Of a stretch of 64,000 nucleotides of DNA, positions 40,101 to 45,421 are shown piece after piece. A model generated the notes under the pieces. It saw only the letters and a list, made by a program, of their open reading frames with translations. It did no database searches and was not told where the DNA came from. The stretch comes from Tipula vernalis (taxonomy: Eukaryota > Arthropoda > Insecta > Diptera > Tipulidae). The DNA is taken from positions 49,545,389-49,609,388 of the forward strand of contig OY282558.1 of assembly GCA_958295665.1 (NCBI GenBank), given 5' to 3'. The position numbers and the translations under genes were made by a program. How positions within the stretch are numbered: the first letter of the stretch is position 1; every line of letters begins with the position of its first letter.

Positions 40101-42242
40101 CGCCTTTTGCGTTTGGATCAAAATGTCGGAAATTCGTTTCAACTTTTGTCTGTATTGTAAAATCCTTGGTTTATTCTTACATCCGAATTGTTCGAGATAA
40201 ATATTAATATCAATATTTTGGCTTCACTTTACGTTAATGTTTTCTGAGACCAATTTCCAAAAATGGCTCTCCAACCAACTCTCGCTTCGATAAAACGATT
40301 TAAAACAATTTTTTATGCACATCTTCCATTCTGCTGGCTAAACTAATACTAACGATACAGAATCTGTATACGATACGATATTTCTTAAAACAACATTTAA
40401 ATTAATCACAATTTTTCATTATTATTCCAGGTATCGAATATCTCGTAGAAAATCATCTGCTTCGTATGGATCCACAGGATGTAGCCGATTTCTTGTATAA
40501 AGGCGAAGGTTTAAACAAAACCGCAATCGGTGATTATTTAGGTGAAAAAAATGATTTCAATGAACAAGTACTGAAAGCCTTCGTTGAACTGCACGATTTC
40601 ACAAATTTAATCCTAGTCCAAGCGTTACGACAATTTCTATGGTCATTCCGGTTGCCGGGTGAAGCACAAAAAATTGATCGCATGATGGAATGTTTTGCGC
40701 AACGCTACTGTCAATTAAATCCTGATATATTTACAAATACTGATACATGCTATGTACTAAGTTTCGCCATAATTATGTTAAACACATCGCTACATAATCC
40801 ATCGGTATACTAAATTGTTTTATGTTAATTTATTCGTGTACTGATTACATTTTTATTTTTATATTTAGGTTAAAGATAAACCCGGAGTTGAACAGTTTAT
40901 TTCAATGAATCGGGGAATTAATAACGGAGGTGATTTACCGCGTGAGTTGTTAGAAGTATGTAAATTAAATTATTTGGTTGGTTGCAATTTTTTATCATTA
41001 TTACTATATAATTGCATTTTAATTACAGTCATTATATGAATCAATACGAACTGAACCATTTAAAATACCGCAAGATGATGGAAATGATTTGATGCACACA
41101 TTTTTTAATCCAGATAAAGAGGGCTGGCTATGGAAACAGGGTGGTCGTTATAAATCGTGGAAGCGTCGATGGTTTATTTTGAACGATAATTGTTTATATT
41201 ATTTTGAATATACAACCGATAAAGAGCCACGGGGTATTATACCATTAGAAAATATTTCGGTGAGTTTTTGTTTAATTTACATTTTTTTATTATTAAATGG
41301 TCATAAAAATTTGTTTGTTTGCATTTTTTTTTTGTAGGTTCGAGAAATTCAAGATAGAAATAAACCACATTGTTTTGAATTGTTTGCTAGCGGTGGTGCT
41401 GATATTATTAAAGCGTGTAAGACTGATTCGGAAGGAAAGGTAAGCAAAATTTTGATGGTGGATGTTGTTGTTAAATTTGTTTGATTGACGACGAACCATA
41501 ATTCCAATAACTTAAAGATTTTGAAGGTCATACACTTCTAAAAATCAATAGAGCAAAATTGTGACAGTTGATTTGGTTAGAATTTACATTTTCTTATAAA
41601 ATTTGATCAAGAATATTGATTCTTAATTCAGCCAGTAAATTGTTCATTACTCTATTTGCCAAGACCTAGTTATTATTCTAATTAAAATCAGTTGAGTCGT
41701 CTTACATTGGAAATGAGTGAAATAATTTTTCACACCTAAAGTGACGATATCGATTTTATCTAAATAAAGGAATGCCTACGAATTCCTAACGCAGGAATTT
41801 ATTTTACTTAATTTTGAAGAACGTTATTAGAAACAAAAAATACTCAATTTTTTTTTTAATTTCACTCAATTTCGGTTTTTTAATTTCACTCAATTTCTTC
41901 GGTCAATTTGACGATCTTGAAACCGATAATACTGAAATTTATCAAATTTATTTCATTTGAATGAATCGCAATTGAGATAAGTCGAATATTATTAATAAGT
42001 GAGTAAATGAGTGAAATTTGAGTCCATCCGTTGGAATGTATGTGTTATACAATTTTTTTTTTAAATAACTCATATTTTATAATTTTCAGGTTGTTGAGGG
42101 TAAGCATACCGTTTACAGGATGTCAGCAGCAACTGAAGACGACAAACAGGAGTGGATAAAATGTTTATCTGTATCAATTAGCCATAATCCATTTTACGAT
42201 ATTTTAGTACAAAGAAAAAAGAAAGCTCTTATAAATAGTTAG
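7050..42242 (+). CDS. step: Cytohesin (Arf guanine-nucleotide exchange factor, steppke orthologue), whole gene
   Basis: Spliced gene encoding coiled coil - Sec7 - PH - polybasic tail, the cytohesin architecture. The Sec7 domain exchanges GDP for GTP on Arf1/Arf6, the PH domain recruits the protein to phosphoinositides at the plasma membrane, and in flies steppke acts in insulin/PI3K signalling and furrow control (family knowledge). Coding segments: 7050-7128, 7469-7542, 26324-26459, 40431-40804, 40869-40955, 41029-41259, 41338-41439, 42090-42242. All junctions obey GT/AG and the phases close, giving 411 aa. An alternative first coding exon, 25340-26227, joins the same exon 26324 in phase and gives 656 aa. 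The glutamic finger is present in [11 protein letters not shown] (Glu about 122 of isoform A). Introns of 18.8 and 14.0 kb are filled with transposons. Function is assigned by family; expression is not shown. Confidence 0.93.
7469..7542 (+). CDS. step: Cytohesin exon A2 (N-terminal coiled coil)
   Basis: Acceptor TTTTAG ends at 7468 and donor GTAAAT starts at 7543. The exon encodes [18 protein letters not shown] followed by ELLLEIQ, the start of the cytohesin coiled coil that mediates dimerisation and binding to scaffolds such as GRASP/CASP in vertebrates (family knowledge). The leucine spacing is clear. Its last codon is complete, so it joins exon 26324 in phase 0. Confidence 0.9.
7543..11530. 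other. Cytohesin intron, first part: no gene seen
   Basis: AT-rich intronic DNA. It contains only small features, such as an 8-bp-arm hairpin (CCGACATG/CATGTCGG) at 10083-10106. The open frames here (for example 8205-8411, 10795-10992) lack any domain. Confidence 0.5.
11539..12463 (-). mobile_element. mariner-type element with ~190-bp terminal inverted repeats, internally deleted
   Basis: Two arms of about 190 bp, 11541-11727 and 12271-12461, are near-perfect inverted copies; both outer ends start CTA(C/T)CTTGATCAACAAG and are flanked by TA, the mariner target. Between and partly inside the arms the minus strand encodes the C-terminal part of a mariner transposase (11705-12235). The arms differ by a few substitutions and one-base indels. 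The DNA-binding half of the transposase is missing, so this copy cannot move by itself but could be mobilised in trans. Next to the right arm a 22-bp unit (TAAAATTGTAAATAAT...) is repeated at 12239-12272. Confidence 0.88.
11705..12235 (-). pseudogene. mariner transposase, N-terminally truncated, DD34D
   Basis: 176 codons covering the catalytic domain of a mariner transposase. All three catalytic Asp are visible: in [12 protein letters not shown], in HHDNAPSH, and in [12 protein letters not shown], with 34 residues between the second and third, i.e. the DD34D signature of the mariner family. The paired helix-turn-helix N-terminal half is absent (a complete protein is about 340-350 aa), and the C-terminus runs into the terminal inverted repeat. 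There is no stop inside the remaining frame, so decay is mild and deletion is the main lesion. Confidence 0.9.
12616..12689. repeat. 35-bp-arm hairpin (33/35 paired, 4-base loop)
   Basis: Left arm 12616-12650, loop CTCA, right arm 12655-12689. The arms match at 33 of 35 positions and one of the two mismatches would be a G-U wobble in RNA. The arms begin CCCTATTCGCCTTT and the stem includes GGATATCTT/AAGATATCC. It lies in the sense orientation of the cytohesin intron. It is either a microMITE or an RNA hairpin precursor; nothing in the sequence decides. Confidence 0.85.
13499..13768. repeat. MITE-like short element with ~40-bp inverted ends
   Basis: Inverted ends share CGAATACTTATTTGTGGAAC (left near 13524-13543, right near 13728-13747), with weaker similarity running outward to about 13499 and 13768. 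The ~180-bp centre is AT-rich and non-coding. Adjacent to the Tc1-like pseudogene (13895-14532), of which it may or may not be a non-autonomous relative. No target duplication was identified. Confidence 0.6.
13895..14532 (-). pseudogene. Tc1/mariner-superfamily transposase with N-terminal HTH, truncated
   Basis: Reading minus from ATG 14532: a helix-turn-helix region ([31 protein letters not shown]), a frameshift near 14395 in an A run, then [40 protein letters not shown] and LRLKAYKIR. Two in-frame stops near 14215-14226 mark a deletion of the linker. The same frame continues with [16 protein letters not shown], the first catalytic Asp of the DDE/D domain, and decays by 13895 before the second and third acidic residues. 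This is the arthropod family whose full protein carries 'SQQLGIS..TL.RILHKDL.LK.YKIQ' and 'FSDEAHFWLNG'. Non-functional. Confidence 0.75.
14540..16960. other. Cytohesin intron, AT-rich, no gene; contains a G17 run
   Basis: No coding or RNA feature recognised. Notable only for homopolymers: A runs near 15815-15832 and a run of 17 G at 15941-15957. Confidence 0.5.
16974..17400 (+). pseudogene. GIY-YIG endonuclease remnant (Penelope-like element tail)
   Basis: The frame 16974-17159 ends in a block [19 protein letters not shown] followed by KEH, the core of the GIY-YIG domain found at the C-terminus of Penelope-like retroelements (typical form: 'Y..SYIGQTGR....R..EH'). A stop follows immediately. 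Weak similarity to the element's tail may continue to about 17400 in other frames. There is no reverse transcriptase upstream, so this is a truncated, dead copy. Confidence 0.55.
17560..18740. repeat. Degenerate ACACTTTTT-type repeat tract
   Basis: From about 17600, and densely from 18180 to 18740, the plus strand repeats variants of GACACTTTTTACAC and TTTACACTTT with irregular spacing (for example 18230-18260, 18270-18290, 18340-18350, 18600-18640). It looks like an old, diverged minisatellite in the cytohesin intron. No open frame. Confidence 0.55.
18750..25270. other. Cytohesin intron, no gene; simple repeats
   Basis: AT-rich intronic DNA with microsatellites: (TG)n near 19318-19333, (TTTG)n near 19886-19909, (TTA)n near 19938-20000. 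A cluster of GATCGC-containing motifs lies at 21.9-22.6 kb (listed separately). No exon with a supported domain was found; small alternative exons of cytohesin cannot be excluded. Confidence 0.5.
21912..22540. repeat. Cluster of GATCGCA/GATCGCG motifs
   Basis: In AT-rich surroundings GATCGCA occurs at 21912, 22136, 22144 and 22374, and GATCGCG at 22008 and 22232, with further CGATCG/GATCGT variants near 22190, 22286 and 22523. Another GATCGCA lies at 24830. Possibly a transcription-factor site cluster upstream of the alternative first exon at 25340, possibly chance or an old repeat. Confidence 0.35.
25340..26227 (+). CDS. step: Cytohesin alternative first coding exon (long isoform)
   Basis: 888 bases, 296 codons, from ATG 25340 (an in-frame stop at 25301-25303 lies just upstream) to AAG before donor GTAACA at 26228. 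The phase-0 end matches exon 26324, so the long N-terminus would replace the short isoform's coiled-coil start. The product begins with a basic [19 protein letters not shown] segment, then long Ser/Thr-rich disordered sequence, an acidic patch (about residues 245-275), and two Cys pairs: CTKCC at about residue 90 and CSNCKAK near residue 278. No catalytic domain is recognised. A TTTTCTAG acceptor at 25271-25278 may start this exon's 5' UTR. Coding is supported by length, composition and splice phase; the isoform's existence is inferred. Confidence 0.8.
26324..26459 (+). CDS. step: Cytohesin common exon 3 (coiled-coil end, Sec7 linker)
   Basis: Acceptor TTTCAG ends at 26323 and donor GTAAGC starts at 26460. 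The exon encodes [16 protein letters not shown] (end of coiled coil) and [12 protein letters not shown], the conserved linker that precedes the Sec7 domain and, in mammalian cytohesins, contributes to autoinhibition of the Arf-binding site (family knowledge). It accepts either exon 7469-7542 or exon 25340-26227 in phase 0, and leaves one base (G) to be completed by exon 40431. Confidence 0.93.
26585..26595. repeat. Target-site duplication, left copy
   Basis: ATCAGTTGGTA, identical to 27361-27371, flanking the retroposon between. Confidence 0.85.
26596..27360 (+). mobile_element. 5'-truncated non-LTR retroposon with (AAT)n tail
   Basis: A 765-bp block, clearly more GC-rich than its surroundings, bounded by perfect 11-bp direct repeats (ATCAGTTGGTA) and ending in an (AAT)n tract at about 27334-27360. 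That end structure is typical of I/jockey-superfamily LINEs, or of SINEs sharing their tail. A G12 run sits near the 5' end (about 26617). No reverse-transcriptase frame remains; it is probably the 3' end and UTR only. The 70-codon open frame on the minus strand (26609-26821) is likely fortuitous. Inserted in the cytohesin intron in the sense direction. Confidence 0.75.
27361..27371. repeat. Target-site duplication, right copy
   Basis: ATCAGTTGGTA directly after the (AAT)n tail; matches 26585-26595. Confidence 0.85.
27383..27702 (-). pseudogene. FLYWCH-type zinc-finger remnant (possibly MULE-derived)
   Basis: Two overlapping frames on the minus strand. The first (from 27702) has [20 protein letters not shown] and then [18 protein letters not shown], resembling the 'W.C.....C.ARL.T....I...HNH' core of FLYWCH domains with the first Cys and final His region altered. 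The second (27574-27383) continues with a basic [15 protein letters not shown] stretch. FLYWCH fingers occur in host proteins and in Mutator-like transposons, and the isolated, frameshifted position in an intron favours a transposon relic. Moderate confidence in the domain, low in its origin. Confidence 0.45.
27720..31600. other. Cytohesin intron, AT-rich, no gene seen
   Basis: Open frames up to about 80 codons have low-complexity AT-driven composition and no domain. (TA)n near 29945-29966 and poly-A tracts are the only structure. Confidence 0.5.
31606..31637 (+). pseudogene. piggyBac transposase fragment, part upstream of copia insertion
   Basis: A few codons ending ...RLEDALE in the same frame as the block resuming at 35958. 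They are interrupted by the copia element, and GAGGA (31633-31637) is the left copy of its target duplication. Confidence 0.6.
31638..31818 (-). repeat. copia 3' LTR (181 bp)
   Basis: 176 of 181 positions are identical to 35777-35957; both ends are TGATG.../...CATCA, an extended inverted terminus. Confidence 0.95.
31840..32838 (-). pseudogene. copia pol, C-terminal part: RT catalytic core and RNase H
   Basis: About 332 codons. [14 protein letters not shown] carries the RT catalytic [17 protein letters not shown] and [19 protein letters not shown] follow, then [19 protein letters not shown] with the RNase H acidic residues and [13 protein letters not shown] near the end, all standard copia blocks. 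The frame is shifted relative to the segment at 32793-33203, with the break near 32815. The C-terminus (MGLQK) lies just before the polypurine tract, as expected. Confidence 0.9.
32793..33203 (-). pseudogene. copia pol, RT N-terminal part
   Basis: Begins right after a TGA stop at about 33207 that stands where copia proteins have Trp in a 'NTWELVDLP'-like block. It contains [45 protein letters not shown] and HQMDAVTAF, the conserved RT fingers/palm blocks. It runs in the same frame as 33207-33578, so the stop is a single nonsense change; the frameshift comes afterwards near 32815. Confidence 0.88.
33207..33578 (-). pseudogene. copia pol, integrase/RT linker
   Basis: 123 codons with the variable linker between integrase and RT. 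It ends with [20 protein letters not shown] and [10 protein letters not shown] before the nonsense codon. Shifted by one frame relative to the upstream gag-integrase frame (which ends 33490). Confidence 0.82.
33490..35703 (-). CDS. copia gag-protease-integrase open frame
   Basis: 737 codons starting [20 protein letters not shown] 74 bases inside the 5' LTR end. Gag domain first, then a CCHC zinc knuckle [14 protein letters not shown] (about residue 205), aspartic protease motif [12 protein letters not shown] (about 250), integrase zinc region [10 protein letters not shown], and integrase core with [29 protein letters not shown] and [16 protein letters not shown], i.e. D, D and E of the DDE site. 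No internal stop. Frame lost near 33500 by a frameshift. Gag-protease-integrase of this copy look intact, RT does not. Confidence 0.93.
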   Translation of the reverse strand: MAMSMIPFIEKLNGRENYNNWSFAMKAYLQHEDLWSCVQGKDATEDEIKIAARDTKARTKIIMMVSQQNYVHIRSANTSKEVWEQLKNAFTDKRLSRKVGLMRKMIMTKMVDCKSMEEYVTIIMSTAQMLNDIEFAVSEEWIGTFLLAGLPDLYKPKIMAIENSGATVTGDFIKTKLLQEVKVNKKENTGFFSNNKTHYKKPTRCYNCNELGHYASNCRKPNKRQQQIKPKSEKSLLSIFAATDKLNDQSWYIDSGASAHMTHNDQLMTNVNRSASNAEVITANNQKIYATGIGDCKLSLSVNNEVSKVNISNVLHIPDLLANLLSISQMVKNGKRVVFDQSGCRVYDTNEELLATASLKNGIYKLDMESSNIHTSYYLREDVKLWHRRLGHMSDGYMKKLQNHLKINLMKTNDNEKCETCIRGKQTRLPFPDSGKRADELLELMHADLCGPIGEDSLGGAKYIFVLVDDFSRKVFVYFFKFKSQVLNSFVEFKNLVENQTNKRIKILRTDTHGTEFCNIEMDDFLRKSGIKHQKTTTYTPEQNGKCERMNRTLIEKVRCMLIEANLPKKFWAEAANTAAYLVNHTPNRMQDSVTPEEVWSGIKPQLKHLHVFGCICFAHIPKQKRGKLDQKSEKCIFMGYSEESKAYRVFHIEQETVLIRRDVVFMEHQFLNEEFLNENIVNLFGMSLEIDEKESLTNTDTHPHEITNDDTVQIQEMVPQEEIQQQMSVSRYRWKC
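35777..35957 (-). repeat. copia 5' LTR (181 bp)
   Basis: 5' LTR of the minus-strand element; see 31638-31818. The right flank GAGGA duplicates the left flank. Confidence 0.95.
35958..36560 (+). pseudogene. piggyBac-family transposase fragment, part downstream of copia insertion
   Basis: Continues the frame interrupted at 31637: [20 protein letters not shown] and [11 protein letters not shown] near 36080, then [20 protein letters not shown] and [13 protein letters not shown], then [19 protein letters not shown] and [12 protein letters not shown] up to about 36548. These are the N-terminal and early blocks of the DDE_Tnp_1_7 (piggyBac) family. Similarity moves among frames (near 36060, 36240, 36380) and ends before the catalytic Asp residues, so the copy was dead. 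It predates the copia insertion. Confidence 0.82.
36561..39340. other. Cytohesin intron, no gene seen
   Basis: AT-rich; the open frame at 37216-37425 has no domain. A short self-complementary repeat (TTAGCGCTAATTTCCAGCGC) lies near 36604. Confidence 0.45.
39352..39494 (-). pseudogene. LTR-retroelement gag remnant with decayed zinc knuckle
   Basis: The minus frame reads [20 protein letters not shown], then [19 protein letters not shown] before a stop. The spacing is that of a CCHC knuckle (CxxC.E.GH....C) in which the first and last Cys have been lost. A basic Q/S-rich run before the knuckle is typical of copia or gypsy gag. Isolated fragment in the cytohesin intron. Confidence 0.4.
40431..40804 (+). 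CDS. step: Cytohesin exon 4 (Sec7 catalytic domain)
   Basis: Acceptor ATTCCAG ends at 40430 and donor GTATAC starts at 40805. Encodes most of Sec7: [20 protein letters not shown] with the glutamic finger, [40 protein letters not shown] and [20 protein letters not shown], the hydrophobic groove that binds Arf switch regions. Relative to vertebrate cytohesins all catalytic blocks are conserved. Inserts its first two bases to complete a Gly codon split with exon 26324. Confidence 0.97.
40869..40955 (+). CDS. step: Cytohesin exon 5 (Sec7 end)
   Basis: 87 bases, phase 0 at both ends (TTTAG before, GTATGT after). Encodes [20 protein letters not shown] then GDLPRELLE, the last helices of Sec7. Confidence 0.95.
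41029..41259 (+). CDS. step: Cytohesin exon 6 (Sec7-PH linker and first half of PH)
   Basis: 231 bases, acceptor ATTACAG, donor GTGAGT. Starts [20 protein letters not shown], continues into the PH domain [20 protein letters not shown], with the lysine/arginine residues of the phosphoinositide site, and ends [11 protein letters not shown]. The beta1-beta2 loop has two glycines (KQGGR), the diglycine form. The loop is inside one continuous exon, so no 3-base microexon can be skipped here. Confidence 0.97.
41338..41439 (+). CDS. step: Cytohesin exon 7 (PH, middle)
   Basis: 102 bases, phase 0, acceptor TTTGTAG, donor GTAAGC. Encodes [20 protein letters not shown] then [15 protein letters not shown] strands 5-6. 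Confidence 0.95.
42090..42242 (+). CDS. step: Cytohesin last exon (PH end, C-terminal helix, polybasic tail)
   Basis: Acceptor TTTTCAG ends at 42089; stop TAG at 42240-42242. Encodes [39 protein letters not shown] and the basic [10 protein letters not shown] end. The C-terminal helix and polybasic tail are autoinhibitory and membrane-binding elements in this family. Confidence 0.96.
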   Translation, partial: VVEGKHTVYRMSAATEDDKQEWIKCLSVSISHNPFYDILVQRKKKALINS

Positions 42243-42990
42243 TTTAGTACAGTGTGTAAGAGACCATTAGATTGTAATTAGGCAAATATAAGTTAGAAAC
42301 CTTTGTTTTTTTTGTAATTTTATTTAGAAAATGATTTTTTTTTTAATTCTTAGAATTTATTTTTATTTTTTTAATTATTTTAAATTTAATTTAATTTGTG
42401 ATATTAACGGGTGATTAATAAAACGTAGATTTTGCAAATAAATCAAATGAGATTTGTTTGGGAAGTATTGTTTCATACCAAATTATATATTAATTGTGAA
42501 ATATTCGATTATTGCGCAAGAGGCTGATGTGTTATTTAATTTTAGTATTTTTGTTTTTTTTTTATTCAAAATAGTGTTAAGATCGCGATTAAAAAAACCA
42601 TAAAGCTTATATACTCATGTGTATTTTTCAGTTCAATAATCCGTCCAAAGGCGTATCTATATGAATTTGAATTAATTTACTTTCATCGAGCTTTCATTGG
42701 ATGAAACAATAGTTCGGATCTCATTTATGTATTATTTCCTAATTTATTTTTCGTTTCTAAACTCACCACCCGTTACAAATTATTATGTATGGTATAATAT
42801 ATACAAAATTTGAGAACAATCAAATCAAATAAGGAAATTTATTTGCAATAAACAAGCATGCAGACACATACACACCGATATAAATTAATGAGCGAAATAC
42901 AAAATTGTAAATTTTTCAATTTTTGTTACAGGAGGCAATCTACATAATTGTAAATAGTAAAAAAAAAAAAAATAAAATATTTTGTGTGTA
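42243..42990 (+). terminator. Cytohesin 3' UTR with candidate polyadenylation signals
   Basis: AATAAA occurs at 42417-42422, about 175 bases after the stop, again near 42846 and near 42970. The first is a good candidate; the UTR end cannot be fixed from sequence. Confidence 0.45.
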
Positions 42991-43851
42991 TGAAAATGTT
43001 TTGTAAAACACATATCTTTGACTGATTAGATTGTATTAGAATAAGCATTATAATGTTTTAGAAAACAGTGTATGTGTATGTGTGCAAAAAATTAACGCAG
43101 GGATAGCGGAAAAAGCTGCTTAAAAAATTAAATATTTTGTAAATTTAAATAATTTTCCTCCTCCCGAGTACAAACCAAGAAAATTCTCCTAATTTATAGC
43201 GCCGATATTTTATTGTTTTAAGTATTAAGAAATGTGCTCTTATATTTAATTCGCGATTATTTGTTAAATAATTGATAATAATCAGTGTTATGTTTAAGTT
43301 TTTTTGGTTTAGTTTATTTTTTAGCTTTAAATGTTTTGCAGAATGATAATTGTGTTTGTTGTCCACTTACTTATTATGTCAAGGTGTTTTTTCGTTTCGT
43401 TTTTTTTTTTTTTTTTTAAATCATCGAATAATTGTGATTAATTTTTGGAATTTTGTACTTGTTTAAGGCGCGCACATGAGAACGTTGCTGGTGAAATATG
43501 TACACCCACCCAAAAGTAAATCTTTTCACCAGAAATATTCTCAAGGACGTATCTTTACTCTTAATTATCTAGCATTTAACTTTTGTATCAGATCCGTCAG
43601 ACAAAGGCCAGAGTAAAGGCATTTTACAGGTAAATTATGCATACGATGTGTTATTGCTTTTGAAAAACAAATATAAATAAATTTTATTTCATTTTAACTC
43701 TAATCTCCTTAACAACAAATCTGTTGTGATTTGCAAGATTCAAAATTTTCGAAAGTAATATTTAACTAATACGAATTGAAAGTTTTACAAAATAAAATTT
43801 CGAATTTTCCGAATGACTGTACACACAATCATTTAAAGTTAGAGTTCAATG

Positions 43852-44253
43852 CAACGAAATGGGGAAATTTAGTTGAAACCATGGTTAAATGTGACACATT
43901 TGGTTGAAACTCAAATTAAATAATTTTTAATGTTATGGAACTCGGAACTTTAGTTAAGCGGAACTTGCGCCTTTTAACATTTTAAAAGAAACAACAACTA
44001 CAGGTGAAACGTGTTTCAAAAATGTATATAATAATTAATAGTAATATTTTATTTGAATAAATTTAAGCCAATTATTAGTTGAAAGCGTGAGTGTAATTCG
44101 TACTGTGCACAGTAACTTCAATATCAGAATCTGCCACCACTGTCACATCATTGGTTTCTTAACTAAAGTTTAAAGTTCTTAACCTAATGTGGCATGTTTA
44201 ACCATGATTTCAACTCGAAAAAATAATTTGCTCCATTTCGTTGCATTTGAAGT
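43852..44253. repeat. Imperfect inverted repeat, MITE-like (~400 bp)
   Basis: The left arm from 43852 (TTCAATGCAACGAAATGG, later GTTGAAACCATGGTTAAA) is repeated in inverse orientation at about 44165-44253. The arms are about 75 bp with scattered substitutions and small indels. The centre is non-coding. Lies in the cytohesin/receptor intergenic region. Confidence 0.55.
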
Positions 44254-44259
44254 GTAAAC

Positions 44260-45205
44260 AGCGCTAGTTTATTCTGAAGATGGTTTATGCCGAATACTAT
44301 CCAGTTTCTTCTGAATTTGGAATTTCATCAGTTTACTTGTTCGCTTTTAAAAATGTTGGGTCTTGCCAATTGATTCAAATCGCTAATCTTCTAGTCAAGT
44401 TTGATTTAAAATGAGCCTCCAACTAACTTTTAATAAAATAATCTAAATAAAATTCTTTTCCCATGAGTATTCGATTTTGAAAGCTTGAGATGTGAAAAAT
44501 TCATACAAAGTTCAAAGAATTCATAATAGACCAAATTATTATTTTTTATGGTTTCGGTTTAAATCAACATCCCCTTAATATAAAATGCAATACATTAATT
44601 TTTATTATTTGCCTATATAATTATAAAGTTTAATTAGAAATGATCATGACATTATAAAAAAAATAACAAATATTTATTTTCCCATGGAAAATAGTAAAAT
44701 ATATAAATACATATACAATTTTTTTGTTTATTTTAATTTAATTTGTAAATAAATAGCATCCAAATTCTTTGCTTTTCAATATTACTGTATAAATAGTATA
44801 TAATAAACACACGGATAATATAACGTAAATATAAATATAATAAATAAATATTATTACATATAAAAATAAAATAAAATTTGTATTTATTAAATTTAAATAT
44901 AACAAAAAAAAAGAAGAAATAATTTTTCTTTTGAATATATATCGATATAAATATAATTTATTATTATTTTTTAGTTTATAAAATTTACATATACATAATA
45001 TAAATTTAAAAAAAAAATGCTAATATAAATTATTAATAAAAAAACATAAAATAAATAAATAAAAATTGTGATAATTTATAATCGCGATTATATTATGAAA
45101 TAAATATTATATATAAAAAATAAATTTAACGTTTTTATATTATCAAGATTAAAAAGAAAATTTTATAATTAAATTAATTATGTTTTTTTATTTATTTATA
45201 TGTAT
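44260..45205. other. Very AT-rich intergenic DNA between convergent genes
   Basis: Almost pure A/T from 44580 to 45180; many AATAAA on both strands could serve either gene's polyadenylation. No gene seen. Confidence 0.5.
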
Positions 45206-45421
45206 TTATGCTGGGGATAGTGATCGAAATATTGATATGTACGTACAAATTGCGGCAATCATATTTCGTAGGCAGATGAAGTCGAGTGTGAAAAAACCAT
45301 AAACATCGCAATAATATGCATTGATTGTCATTTGATAGGTGAAGCGAAGTATGAATATTTGTAATTTTTCATTGAATTTACTTTTGTGCAGTTTCATTAG
45401 ATTCGGGATCACCTGATTGCC
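45206..45421 (-). CDS. Gustatory receptor terminal exon (IC3-TM7)
   Basis: Minus-strand acceptor TTTATCATTCCAG ends at 45422. Encodes GNQVIPNLMKLHKSKFNEKL, then QIFILRF, VYGFFTLDF (compare the family's 'A.GFF.LD'), MIAAICTYISIF and stop (45206-45208). One hydrophobic segment corresponds to TM7. The usual TYxxxxxQF ending is altered to TYISIFRSLSPA. Confidence 0.78.
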   Translation of the reverse strand, partial: GNQVIPNLMKLHKSKFNEKLQIFILRFTYQMTINAYYCDVYGFFTLDFICLRNMIAAICTYISIFRSLSPA

